DNA of 64,000 nt from Bacteriovoracaceae bacterium UBA6200 (GTDB lineage: Bacteria > Bdellovibrionota > Bacteriovoracia > Bacteriovoracales > Bacteriovoracaceae), in contig DISW01000025.1 in NCBI GenBank assembly GCA_002422605.1, forward strand, positions 434,001 through 498,000, in the 5' to 3' direction. Shown here one piece after another: positions 53,474 to 61,377 of this stretch; position 1 is the first letter of the stretch; every line of letters starts with the position of its first letter. The position numbers were made by a program, and so were the translations under genes. The notes under the pieces are model-generated. The model searched no databases, was not told where the DNA came from, and was given only the letters and a program-made list of their open reading frames with translations.

Positions 53474-54097
53474 ATGAAAAGAATGTATGTCACCTTAGCT
53501 GTTATTTTTTTGATGGCGTTCGGCGCCGGAAATTTGTTAAGCCAAATTGATGTCCGTCCAGTGGATGATAAAGATTCTTCTGATCTGGATAAACGATTTA
53601 AGATGCGAGAAGAGATGCACCGTCGAATGATGGAGAAGCTTCTGAAAGGCACGGGCTCCAATGAAGATTTATTCAAGGACATGGAGCAATTCTTAGATGA
53701 AGTCATGACTGATTCCTTCAGTGGGTTCGATTCTTTTACCCGCACCACCGCTCATAACTATAAAATGGAGTGGAGTGAGAATAAAGATGGTCGCACTCTT
53801 GAGATCACTCCAAAAAGTAAAGATCAAGAACTCGATATTAATGTCAGTAATGGGCTGGTTATTATTAAAGGGAAAGCTGAAACAAAAACTCAGAGTGGAA
53901 CTTCTATCTCGAATTTTTCTAATAGCTTTAATATTCCGGGAGATTGTGATCCCTCAAAAGTTAAAATAGATCAAAAAAATGGAAAAATTCTTGTTCACTT
54001 TCCATTTTGGAACTCAAAAGAAATTACTGAAAAGCAAAAGAAAGATTCTAATGGCAGGAAGCCTGTTCGTCCCTCTAAGGGGGATGTACAGATATGA
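53474..54097 (+). CDS. Exported Hsp20/alpha-crystallin-like protein
   Basis: This 207-aa protein begins with a signal or anchor segment (MKRMYVTLAVIFLMAFGAG), then a Met/Lys-rich helix (KMREEMHRRMMEKLL). The C-terminal part reads like an alpha-crystallin domain: LDINVSNGLVIIKGKAE, NSFNIPGDCDPSKVKI and NGKILVHFP. A chaperone outside the cytosol would be unusual. It overlaps the DUF924 gene by 4 bp and begins 24 bp after the BtuF-like gene. Confidence 0.7.
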   Translation: MKRMYVTLAVIFLMAFGAGNLLSQIDVRPVDDKDSSDLDKRFKMREEMHRRMMEKLLKGTGSNEDLFKDMEQFLDEVMTDSFSGFDSFTRTTAHNYKMEWSENKDGRTLEITPKSKDQELDINVSNGLVIIKGKAETKTQSGTSISNFSNSFNIPGDCDPSKVKIDQKNGKILVHFPFWNSKEITEKQKKDSNGRKPVRPSKGDVQI

Positions 54098-54630
54098 ACT
54101 ACCAAGAGATTTTAGATTTTTGGTTTATCGAAGTTTCTCACGAAGAAAGATTTAGTAAAAGTGTCCATTTAGATATGGAAATGAAAAAAAGATTTGGAGA
54201 ACTCCTTATGAAGGCCAAAAGGGGAGAACTCTATAATTGGCGAAAAGATCCTTCGGGCAGGCTCGCTGAAATTCTTATATTAGATCAATTCTCTCGAAAT
54301 ATTTTCCGCGGAAAGCCTGAATCCTTCGAAACAGATCCTATGGCGCTAACTCTTGCTCAGGAAATGGTTATGATGAAGTTAGATGGAGAATTTATTCCTG
54401 AAAGAAGGGCCTTCATCTACATGCCTTATATGCATAGTGAATCGCGAGTCATTCATGAAGAAGCAGTGAAACTTTTTTCGGCAGTGGGCCTCGAAGAGCA
54501 TTTGGGCTATGAGATGCTCCATAAAGAAATAATTGATCAGTTTGGTCGTTATCCTCATCGTAACGGAATATTGGGCCGCGTTTCCACGCCAGAAGAGATC
54601 GAGTTTTCAAAAACTAATTCTGGCTTTTAG
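54094..54630 (+). CDS. DUF924 family protein
   Basis: This 178-aa cytosolic protein shows DUF924 features: ILDFWF at the start, RLAEILILDQFSRNIFRG in the centre and FIYMPYMHSE later, ending FGRYPHRN. Family members look TPR-like and have no settled biochemical role. Its ATG overlaps the stop of the Hsp20-like gene, so they are likely co-translated. Confidence 0.85.
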   Translation: MNYQEILDFWFIEVSHEERFSKSVHLDMEMKKRFGELLMKAKRGELYNWRKDPSGRLAEILILDQFSRNIFRGKPESFETDPMALTLAQEMVMMKLDGEFIPERRAFIYMPYMHSESRVIHEEAVKLFSAVGLEEHLGYEMLHKEIIDQFGRYPHRNGILGRVSTPEEIEFSKTNSGF

Positions 54631-54742
54631 TTTAAAAACACTTGAAATAATCCTCACTTAGTACGGCAATTTTTTCCTAATTTTTTAACCAAGTTATTCC
54701 GATAGGAAGGGTAAGTGTTTACAACCCATCCTGGAGGCCACT

Positions 54743-54886
54743 ATGGCAAAGACAATGGCACTTTTCTTCGTTCTTGGACTTATGGTGAGCTGCGCTTCTT
54801 ATCATACTGAGCGCTCGATCTCATCTACAGATCAAAAAGAAGAACAGCACGGTCATCAACATTTTGAACGCGCCAATTTTCGTTAA
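54743..54886 (+). CDS. Tiny lipoprotein (47 aa)
   Basis: An ATG with TGGAGG 5 nt upstream opens a 47-codon frame. MAKTMALFFVLGLMVSC is a lipoprotein signal peptide with lipobox LMVSC, then ASYHTERS and a His/Gln-rich tail (EQHGHQHFE). The mature lipoprotein is only about 31 residues. Strong ribosome site and lipobox make it credible. Its stop overlaps the convergent rsgA stop by 4 bp. Confidence 0.65.
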   Translation: MAKTMALFFVLGLMVSCASYHTERSISSTDQKEEQHGHQHFERANFR

Positions 54887-55842
54887 GTTCTGGTTTTAAG
54901 CCAATCCGGGATATTGGACACTTCTTCCAGAATACGTTTATAAGATTCCAGGCGAGAGAGGATTAATTGATCCTCTCTTTTTTCTTGATCAAGCTTTTGA
55001 AAAAAACATCCCTTACTATTTTCTTCATGAGTGCAGTTTGAACTGAACTGACATTTAGTCGTCCATTCATTTACATCTGAAAAGCAGTAGAGGAGATCTT
55101 GTTTAGTGAGATCACTTAAGGACATGGAACGAATTCCTGGAGAGTCGATAAGAGAAAAATCTTCACCGGTAATAAGTTCTGCCCAAGTTGTTGTATGGGC
55201 CCCCTTACCAACTTTTCCAAGCTCTCCGCTTAAGAGCTGAATTTTTCCCCGGCTTAAAGTCGTTATGAGACGACTTTTCCCGACACCCGAGTGACCGAGA
55301 AGGACGGCCGTCTTATCCTGGAGGCTAGTGAGTAACTCATCAAAACCATTTTCCAGATAACGGGGTTTGTAGGTGCTTTGTTCTGCCGAAATTTCGAAGC
55401 ATTTTACATTAAGCCACTTAAGTCTTTCGGCTTCAAAGCGGATATCAAACTCCGATTCTTCATAAAGGTCCATTTTATTGAAAATGACAAAGGCCGGGAT
55501 ATTCCAAAAATCCGCTCGGGCAAGGTAGCGGTCGACGAGTCCACGCTTGTAGCTAGGTTTACCAGCACTTACAACCACCATCATGACATCTACATTGCTG
55601 GCGATAACTTTCTTTTTTTGTTCCCGGGGAAGGTTTCGAAAAATGGCGTTCGTTCTTTCTTCGGTCTTTATGATCCTAAATTCCCCGGATTCTTCGGTCA
55701 GTTCAACCCAGTCACCAACCACCAAGTGGTCCTCTTTAAGGAGGGTTGCCAGAGCTGTGGCAGGCACAATGTCCTTGGTGTCCTGTCTTAGGCAGTCAAA
55801 ATGCCTTTTTGAGGATCTTAAAATACGAGCTTTAATAGTCAT
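54883..55842 (-). CDS. rsgA: Ribosome small subunit-dependent GTPase RsgA
   Basis: This 319-aa GTPase is a late 30S-assembly factor. It has an N-terminal OB fold (KARILRSSKRHFDC, VVGDWVEL), circularly permuted GTPase motifs (FNKMDL as G4, then GHSGVGKSRL as G1, DSPGIRSM as G3) and a C-terminal zinc site (CQFSSNCTHEENSKGC). The start is ATG 55842; a GTG two codons before is possible. Confidence 0.93.
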   Translation of the reverse strand: MTIKARILRSSKRHFDCLRQDTKDIVPATALATLLKEDHLVVGDWVELTEESGEFRIIKTEERTNAIFRNLPREQKKKVIASNVDVMMVVVSAGKPSYKRGLVDRYLARADFWNIPAFVIFNKMDLYEESEFDIRFEAERLKWLNVKCFEISAEQSTYKPRYLENGFDELLTSLQDKTAVLLGHSGVGKSRLITTLSRGKIQLLSGELGKVGKGAHTTTWAELITGEDFSLIDSPGIRSMSLSDLTKQDLLYCFSDVNEWTTKCQFSSNCTHEENSKGCFFQKLDQEKREDQLILSRLESYKRILEEVSNIPDWLKTRT

Positions 55843-55877
55843 TTTCACACGGTATCACAAAAACCACATGTCAGCGA

Positions 55878-55906
55878 TTGACAACACTCCTTAGCGAAAT
55901 TAAAGT
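55878..55906 (+). promoter_or_regulatory. sigma-70 promoter of tRNA-Arg
   Basis: TTGACA (55878-55883), a 17-bp spacer and TAAAGT (55901-55906). Transcription would begin near 55913, about 65 nt before the mature tRNA 5' end. Confidence 0.5.
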
Positions 55907-55977
55907 AATGACCTTAATTGCCTTAAATCGTTTAAACTCCTTGGAATCAATGGTTTTTTCATAGTTAGGGCCTGTGT

Positions 55978-56054
55978 GCACCCGTAGCTCAGTTGGATAG
56001 AGCAACCGCCTTCTAAGCGGTAGGTCAGAGGTTCGAATCCTCTCGGGTGCGCCA
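55978..56054 (+). tRNA. tRNA-Arg (anticodon TCT)
   Basis: A 77-nt cloverleaf: acceptor GCACCCG pairs with CGGGTGC; D arm with AGCTCAGTTGGAT; anticodon stem ACCGC/GCGGT with loop CTTCTAA (anticodon TCT); T arm AGAGGTTCGAATCCTCT; encoded 3' GCCA. It decodes AGA/AGG. An intrinsic terminator follows. The last 16 bases around its 3' end recur once, degenerate, near 57976. Confidence 0.97.
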
Positions 56055-56066
56055 TTTTAATTTGAA

Positions 56067-56097
56067 AAAGCCCATCCGCGAGATGGGCTTTTTTTTT
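56067..56097 (+). terminator. Intrinsic terminator of tRNA-Arg
   Basis: A 10-bp perfect stem (56067-56076 with 56082-56091) around CGCGA, followed by a T-run. Confidence 0.85.
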
Positions 56098-56134
56098 GTT
56101 CAAAACGAAAGTGCATGAGTTAAATGAAGAACAA

Positions 56135-56614
56135 TTACCAGTAAATTTCTTTTGGATCGACTCCCCAATAAATCACTCGAACTTCTTTTTTAGGATCAAG
56201 CCTGCTGTAGAGAAATGAAACATTTCTCGATTCGCTGTATTCAGACATTTCAGTTCGTAGTGGATGCTGCTTCACTGAATGTTCATACGTCTTCCAATCT
56301 GATGTTGAAATCTGCGACTTAATGAATTCAACAGTATTATTTGGACGATCTAAATAAAGGGCTGCTGAAACGGCTCTCTTCGTATTTTTGTCGTAGGTAA
56401 TGCTTAGTATTGGGATGCTTTTCTCTTTTCCAACTCCAAGGACAAAATATTTACCGTCTTCTTCTAGGCGTCTCAGTTCTCCAATCTTGCTTTTAGCAAA
56501 AGTTGGATCTTTTGAATCCCAAACTTGTTGCATTAGAGTAATGATATTCGTTTCATCAGAAACTGAATGCGAACAAGAAAGAATAAATAAAAATGACAGA
56601 ATAAAAATCTTCAT
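56135..56614 (-). CDS. Lipoprotein in the tRNA-Arg island
   Basis: This 159-aa lipoprotein has a signal peptide and lipobox (MKIFILSFLFILSC, then SHS). The mature part is mixed alpha/beta and charged; it is not recognised. It overlaps the preceding HExxH-protein gene by 1 bp (TAATG), so the two are probably co-translated. It is the last gene of the minus-strand island operon that starts with the antitoxin. Confidence 0.6.
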   Translation of the reverse strand: MKIFILSFLFILSCSHSVSDETNIITLMQQVWDSKDPTFAKSKIGELRRLEEDGKYFVLGVGKEKSIPILSITYDKNTKRAVSAALYLDRPNNTVEFIKSQISTSDWKTYEHSVKQHPLRTEMSEYSESRNVSFLYSRLDPKKEVRVIYWGVDPKEIYW

Positions 56615-57351
56615 TAGCGCTCCAGTTTAAAATCTTTTCCCATAACTTTGTTGATGTGATCAAAAACCTCTTTGTTTTTAACTTGTAAGCTTTGCTGATG
56701 GTGAAGGAAGAACTCAAAGTTATTTGCGATGTCTTCTGACAAATCATTAGAAGTAGGTCGAAGTAGTGGAATATTGTCTAGTCTAAGAAACGTTTTTGCT
56801 TGAGAGTGTTGCCTCCATCCCATTAAATGGACAAGCTGAAGGAGGTCATCATTTTTTAATTGGTGGATATAGATATGACTTATCTCATGACTAAGAATTT
56901 GTGACTTATTATTTGAAACAAAGAATCCATCATAAAGTGCGATAGCGTTTAGGTCCCTAACGGCTGCCCCTGGATTTCCTTCGTAAACGGATCTAATTCC
57001 GCGCAGGAAAGTTATTCCTGCGAGATTTCGAAAAGCTGCAGGCTGTTCGCTGAGATATTTTAGTACGGTTTCTTTTTCAAGTTGAGTCCAACTTTTAAAC
57101 TTCTCCGTTTTAATAGGCCAGTTACTTACTCCGCCGTCAGTTAATCTTTCCTGCCAACTTTCCACTTTAGGAAATTTATTTTTACAATAATCTTTTTTAG
57201 TGGATTCAGATATTTTAGTGCCGTCTTTCTTCTCATAAGCCTGAACTTCGTGGGAGCGAACGATGAATTCCCATTTTGAGCAGGGAGGTGGTGAGGCGAG
57301 AGCTTTTGTAGATAAAAGATAAATGAAACACAGAGAAATTTTAGTCTTCAT
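56614..57351 (-). CDS. Secreted HExxH putative metallopeptidase, linked with a toxin-antitoxin module
   Basis: This 245-aa protein has a signal peptide (ending KALA). Its zinc motif is SHEISHIYIHQL, with SEDIANNFEFFLHH downstream as a possible third ligand. It resembles in layout the HExxH protein at 19925 but the sequences differ. Its first 11 bp overlap the toxin gene's 3' end, so toxin and peptidase are likely in one operon. Family not identified. Confidence 0.6.
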   Translation of the reverse strand: MKTKISLCFIYLLSTKALASPPPCSKWEFIVRSHEVQAYEKKDGTKISESTKKDYCKNKFPKVESWQERLTDGGVSNWPIKTEKFKSWTQLEKETVLKYLSEQPAAFRNLAGITFLRGIRSVYEGNPGAAVRDLNAIALYDGFFVSNNKSQILSHEISHIYIHQLKNDDLLQLVHLMGWRQHSQAKTFLRLDNIPLLRPTSNDLSEDIANNFEFFLHHQQSLQVKNKEVFDHINKVMGKDFKLER

Positions 57352-57622
57352 AAACTTCTCTACGATGCCCGACTTTTACAACAACCACGAGAACTTCTTG
57401 CTTATGGATTTGATAGATAATCCGATAATCACCTACACGGAGCTTGAAGAGACCAGATAAACTTCTTCTTAGGGGATGACCAAATTTCAAAGGATCAACC
57501 ATTAACTTTTCTTCAATGGCCTTCTTGATTACTTTTTTAGCTGAGCCATCAAGGGAAGTGATGTCTTCCATGGCTGATTGGACATAACTAACGGTCCATT
57601 TGGAATGAGAACCCTTTGTCAT
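57341..57622 (-). CDS. RelE/ParE-family toxin
   Basis: This 93-aa protein matches the RelE/ParE toxin fold: VSYVQSAMEDITSLDG, KKVIKKAIEEKL, HPLRRSLSGLFKLRVGDYRIIYQI and VVVVKVGHRREVY. The LR-GDYRIIY core and His-Arg near the C-terminus are typical of ribosome-dependent mRNA interferases. The start overlaps the antitoxin stop by 4 bp (ATGA). The 3' end overlaps the HExxH gene by 11 bp. Confidence 0.85.
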   Translation of the reverse strand: MTKGSHSKWTVSYVQSAMEDITSLDGSAKKVIKKAIEEKLMVDPLKFGHPLRRSLSGLFKLRVGDYRIIYQIHKQEVLVVVVKVGHRREVYED

Positions 57623-57843
57623 TTTTTCTTAGACCAGACAGTTTCATGAGAAAACTTTTTTTCATGCAAACGGCCTTCAGCAATCTTTGCATAATAGAGA
57701 TCTTCATTTATTTCCAATGCCTCTTTGGCCAAGTCTAAAATCACGCTTGATATGGAAGACTCATTACGAAGATTCTTCAAGGCTTCGAAGTCTTGATACA
57801 GGTCATCTTCAATAGTGAGATTGACACGTTTTTTGGCTGTAGG
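57619..57843 (-). CDS. Ribbon-helix-helix antitoxin
   Basis: This 74-aa protein has an N-terminal RHH DNA-binding pattern (KRVNLTIEDDLYQDFEAL, then SSISSVILDLAKEAL) and a Lys-rich tail that should wrap the toxin. ATG 57843 has GGGGAG 9 nt upstream; the earlier in-frame start lies across the promoter. It is the first gene of the toxin-antitoxin operon, typical of autorepression through the palindrome upstream. Confidence 0.85.
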   Translation of the reverse strand, partial: PTAKKRVNLTIEDDLYQDFEALKNLRNESSISSVILDLAKEALEINEDLYYAKIAEGRLHEKKFSHETVWSKKK

Positions 57844-57862
57844 CATAGGAACTGCTCCCCTT

Positions 57863-57884
57863 GGTGTTACTTGAGTGTAGCACC
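57863..57884. promoter_or_regulatory. Palindromic operator of the toxin-antitoxin operon
   Basis: An imperfect palindrome with 8-bp arms (57863-57870 and 57877-57884, seven matching) around a 6-bp centre overlaps the -10 element on the minus strand. It is the natural binding site of the RHH antitoxin. Confidence 0.6.
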
Positions 57885-57903
57885 AAATATCGTAAAAAGT
57901 CAA
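57874..57903 (-). promoter_or_regulatory. sigma-70 promoter of the toxin-antitoxin operon
   Basis: The minus strand has TTGACT (57898-57903), an 18-bp spacer ending in TGC (extended -10) and TACACT (57874-57879). The start site would be about 25 nt before the antitoxin ATG. Confidence 0.6.
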
Positions 57904-57953
57904 TTTTAAAGTAAAAACGGTATCTTACATTGTTTCATGACTTTTCTTCAAGG

Positions 57954-57991
57954 CAGGAGGTTGCGAAATCCACCACTCGGGCGCGCCATTT
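57954..57991 (+). repeat. Degenerate duplicate of the tRNA-Arg 3' end (att-like)
   Basis: The 16 bases at 57976-57991 match the tRNA-Arg 3' end plus flank (56042-56057) at 15 positions, and 57954-57973 aligns with the T-arm with small insertions. The distance between copies is 1.93 kb. It is the pattern left when an element integrates into a tRNA 3' end. Confidence 0.55.
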
Positions 57992-58099
57992 ACTTCCACC
58001 GATGAAAGTAAATTAAGATCCCAATCATCCCCCTCAAAGATTAAGAATACTTTTAGCTGAATCATGGCCCATCACAAACTACCTTTAGCCTGAGGTTTC

Positions 58100-59209
58100 A
58101 TGATGGAAAATTCCGGAAATAGCTCTTTGTTAAAATATAAAGCATTTCAAAAACATACTCTTTATAAAAACTGCCTATCGGCTTTGATCGTGGCCCTTGC
58201 AACCTCCATGCATTATGTGCTGGGGGATTTTATACATCCTGCACCTTTTTTACTTTATTTTCCCGCTATCATTCTGGGATCTCTCTATGGTGATGGAATT
58301 TCGGCGATATTCTTTTCTTGTCTTAGTTGGCTTTATTTTTTCACGGGTGAGCCTTTTGAAATAATAATGAGCTGGCCGAAGGACTACGTAACCATAGGTA
58401 TATTCCTTGTCTCTTCTGCTCTTATCAGAGAGGTTGTCCGAAATCAGGTTAAGGCCAAATTAAAAGCTGAATCTGTTGCTGAGCTTCTTAATGAAGAAAA
58501 AGAGGCGAGGGAGAAATTTGTTTCTGCTCTGACACATGATCTACAAACACCTTTAACCTCTGTGAAACTTCAAATCCAGATGATCCTACGCAAGGAAGAT
58601 ATTTCAGAGAAAACTGCACTTTCTTTAAAAAAAGTGGAGAAAAATATAATGCGGATTGAGGACATGATTCGTGATCTCCTTGACGCTAATAAGATTAAGG
58701 CGGGAAAGGTGCTGCCCTTGGAGTTAAGTGCGTGCAATCTTCGTGAGGTGATTGAAACGAGTATTCAGGGGCTTGAGGTTATTTACGGTAAAAGATTTTT
58801 TATTAAAAAAGCCGAGAGTGTTGAAGGCATTTGGTGTTTTGAAGCTTTACAGCGAATTCTTGAAAACCTTGTTTTAAATGCTGTCAAATACGGTGATCCT
58901 GAAGCACCCATAGAAATTTGCGGAGAAAAAGCATCTGATGGAATTCTTTTAAGTGTGAACAACAAAGGACCCGTCATCTCTAGTGCTGATCAGCAAAAGA
59001 TTTTTAATCCATTTCATCAAATAAAAATATCTAAGAGCGGCCAGAAAGGATGGGGGATTGGGCTTTCCTTAGTAAAAGGTCTTACCGAGGCGCATGGTGG
59101 TTCTGTCAAACTTTTAAGTTCTGAAGCTGAAGGTACAACGTTCTTCATTCATCTTCCTATTGATTCACGTCCGCATCAAAATTTCGATCTTGATATAAAT
59201 CAACCTTAA
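58100..59209 (+). CDS. Orphan sensor histidine kinase with KdpD-like membrane domain
   Basis: This 369-aa kinase has four TM helices in a DUF4118/KdpD-like arrangement (HYVLGDFIHPAPFLLYFPA, GSLYGDGISAIFFSCLSWL), a coiled linker, the phosphoacceptor His in SALTHDLQTPLTS, NLVLNAVKYGD and GWGIGLSLVKGLTEAHGG. The G1 box reads VNNKGPVIS, lacking the usual Asp-x-Gly. No response regulator is adjacent. GAGG lies before the ATG pair (58100 or 58103). Confidence 0.8.
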   Translation: MMENSGNSSLLKYKAFQKHTLYKNCLSALIVALATSMHYVLGDFIHPAPFLLYFPAIILGSLYGDGISAIFFSCLSWLYFFTGEPFEIIMSWPKDYVTIGIFLVSSALIREVVRNQVKAKLKAESVAELLNEEKEAREKFVSALTHDLQTPLTSVKLQIQMILRKEDISEKTALSLKKVEKNIMRIEDMIRDLLDANKIKAGKVLPLELSACNLREVIETSIQGLEVIYGKRFFIKKAESVEGIWCFEALQRILENLVLNAVKYGDPEAPIEICGEKASDGILLSVNNKGPVISSADQQKIFNPFHQIKISKSGQKGWGIGLSLVKGLTEAHGGSVKLLSSEAEGTTFFIHLPIDSRPHQNFDLDINQP

Positions 59210-59264
59210 TTTCCAATCATTCTTCTTTCATTAGGGGCTCTCTTTAAGTTATTCTTAGAGGTTT

Positions 59265-59726
59265 ATGGGTCCAAAAATTAAAACATCATTTCTTATCGTT
59301 ATTTTCCTCGTATTATGTGGCTTTGCTATAGGTCTTGGTTCAGTGACATTTATTTATGGGCAAGGGTACTCTTATTTACTGGATGACCCTAAGGCCTGTG
59401 TAAACTGCCATATCATGCGGGATCAGTATGATAGTTGGAGCAAGTCCTCCCATCATGCCGTGGCCACTTGTAATAGTTGTCATACTCCCGAAAACATCTA
59501 CTTTAAATACATCAACAAAGTGGATAACGGTTTTATGCATGCTTTGAAATTTACAACCGGAACTTTCAAAGATCCAATTCGAATTCGACAACACAATTTT
59601 AATATTACTATGCAGGCCTGTCTCAAATGCCATAGCGGTATCATGTCTTCTACTCTTCACCAGGATCCACTGCGCGAAGGGAAGTCATGTGTCGCTTGTC
59701 ATCGGGAAGTTGGACATACTCATTAG
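59265..59726 (+). CDS. nrfH: Cytochrome c nitrite reductase small subunit
   Basis: This 153-aa membrane-anchored tetrahaem cytochrome carries electrons from menaquinol to NrfA. It has one N-terminal TM helix and four CxxCH haem motifs: CVNCH, CNSCH, CLKCH and CVACH. The start is supported by GAGG about 4 nt upstream. nrfA begins 8 bp after its stop. Confidence 0.95.
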   Translation: MGPKIKTSFLIVIFLVLCGFAIGLGSVTFIYGQGYSYLLDDPKACVNCHIMRDQYDSWSKSSHHAVATCNSCHTPENIYFKYINKVDNGFMHALKFTTGTFKDPIRIRQHNFNITMQACLKCHSGIMSSTLHQDPLREGKSCVACHREVGHTH

Positions 59727-59734
59727 GGGAAACT

Positions 59735-61087
59735 ATGACATCAAAAGGGAAGTTGTTTTTATTAGTGGTTCTAGCAGTAGTTTTTGGAACTGTTGCCGGT
59801 TACGTGCTGATTAACATTTCAGAGAAGAAGAATGAGGCCAAAAATCCTTTTTTCCGAGTAGTGGAAATTGGACCAATGGAAGATGACCCAGCAGTTTGGG
59901 GTAAAAATTTTCCTCTTCAATATGACACTTATCAAAGAACAGTTGATCAGGTGCGGACACGTTACGGTGGCTCAGAAGCCCTTCCAAGAACTCCAGACAA
60001 TGCTGATCCAAGAAGCGTTGTTGCTCAGTCGCGATTAGAGGAAGATCCTCGTTTAAAAAGAATGTGGGCCGGTTACGCGTTCAGTGTAGATTTTAGAGAA
60101 GAGCGTGGTCACGCCTATATGCTTGATGACCAAATTTATACGAAGAGACAAGAAGCATCTCCTCAACCGGGGGCTTGTTTAAACTGTCATGCTTCTACTT
60201 ACACAACAATGATGAAGTTAGGGGATGGGAATCTTAATGAAGGCTTTCATAAAATGAATGCCATGTCCTATCACGATGCTTTGAAAGAAGTGAAACATCC
60301 TGTGAGCTGTATTGATTGTCACAAACCAGACACAATGGAACTTAGGATAACAAAACCTGGTTTTATAGAAGGGATTAAGCAATATAAAAAGTTTCAAGGT
60401 GTTCATGACTATGACGTGAACAAAATGGCCACACGTCAAGAAATGAGAAGTTTCGTATGTGCTCAATGTCATGTTGAGTACTATTTTGATGGACCAAAGA
60501 AAACTCTGACTTTCCCTTGGAGCAAAGGGATTAAGGCCGATCAGATTCTTGCTTATTATAAAGAAAATGGTCACAAAGATTTTACTCATGCGGAATCTGG
60601 AGCTCCTGCCTTGAAGGCACAGCATCCTGAATTCGAGATGTGGAGCCAGGGTGTTCATGCGAAGTCTGGAGTTTCATGCGTTGACTGCCACATGCCTTAT
60701 CAACGGGTTGGTGCAATGAAAATTACCAATCACCAGATCCGAAGTCCGCTTCTTAATGTGAATAAATCATGCCAGACTTGTCACCATGCTCCTGAAGCCG
60801 AGTTGATTGATAAAGTTGAAACTATTCAGTCTCGTCATATGGAAATGAGAAATAAAGCGATGGATGCTTTGATGGCGTTGATCGATGATATTAAGGCCGC
60901 ACAGAAAAATAAGTTACCAGAAGCTGCAATTAAAACGGCCCAAGTTGCTCAGCGTGAAGCTCAATTCCTGATTGACTTCATTGAAGCGGAGAACTCAACT
61001 GGCTTCCATGCTCCACAAGAAGCGGCCCGCTTAATGGTTCTGGCCATGGACCGTATTCGTGAAGGGCAAGTTGCTCTGAAGAAGTAA
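59735..61087 (+). CDS. nrfA: Ammonia-forming cytochrome c nitrite reductase
   Basis: This 450-aa periplasmic pentahaem enzyme reduces nitrite to ammonium with six electrons from NrfH. Haem motifs: CLNCH (residues 148-152), CIDCH, CAQCH, CVDCH and CQTCH. The catalytic haem normally uses CxxCK; here it is CxxCH. The active-site block CHVEYYFDGPKK and HPEFEMWSQGVH are intact. N-terminal TM/signal segment LFLLVVLAVVFGTVAGYVL. ATG 59735 follows AGGGGAA. Confidence 0.95.
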   Translation: MTSKGKLFLLVVLAVVFGTVAGYVLINISEKKNEAKNPFFRVVEIGPMEDDPAVWGKNFPLQYDTYQRTVDQVRTRYGGSEALPRTPDNADPRSVVAQSRLEEDPRLKRMWAGYAFSVDFREERGHAYMLDDQIYTKRQEASPQPGACLNCHASTYTTMMKLGDGNLNEGFHKMNAMSYHDALKEVKHPVSCIDCHKPDTMELRITKPGFIEGIKQYKKFQGVHDYDVNKMATRQEMRSFVCAQCHVEYYFDGPKKTLTFPWSKGIKADQILAYYKENGHKDFTHAESGAPALKAQHPEFEMWSQGVHAKSGVSCVDCHMPYQRVGAMKITNHQIRSPLLNVNKSCQTCHHAPEAELIDKVETIQSRHMEMRNKAMDALMALIDDIKAAQKNKLPEAAIKTAQVAQREAQFLIDFIEAENSTGFHAPQEAARLMVLAMDRIREGQVALKK

Positions 61088-61091
61088 TGTA

Positions 61092-61307
61092 ATGAGAAAT
61101 GATCTAGAAAAGATATCTAACACCCTTATGCCTTTTGGAAAGTATAAGGGTGTTCCTTTGATTGATCTTCCCGAGCCTTATGTGGTTTGGTTTCATACTG
61201 AAGGCTTACCAGATGGTGAGCTCGGGAGGCTTTTGGGCCTCCTATATGAAATTAAACTCAATGGATTAGAGCACTTACTAAATCCAATGAGAAACCGTCC
61301 CCAGTAG
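61092..61307 (+). CDS. DUF3820 family small protein
   Basis: This 71-aa protein matches DUF3820: MPFGKYKGVPLIDLPEPYVVWF and then a helical tail with LGRLLGLLYEIKLNGL. The same motif occurs at the C-terminus of some exodeoxyribonuclease X-like proteins. It lies 4 bp after nrfA, so is probably in its transcript. Function unknown. Confidence 0.8.
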   Translation: MRNDLEKISNTLMPFGKYKGVPLIDLPEPYVVWFHTEGLPDGELGRLLGLLYEIKLNGLEHLLNPMRNRPQ

Positions 61308-61377
61308 ATTATTTTTCCTTAATTTGCCTTGAATTATTCTGAATGGTAGAAGAGACGATCTTAATTTTTGAGGTCCT

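Noticed and set aside
55900..56103. 67-aa minus-strand frame with HPRGFEPLTYRLEGG
   Set aside because: It is the reverse complement of tRNA-Arg, a well-known false gene.
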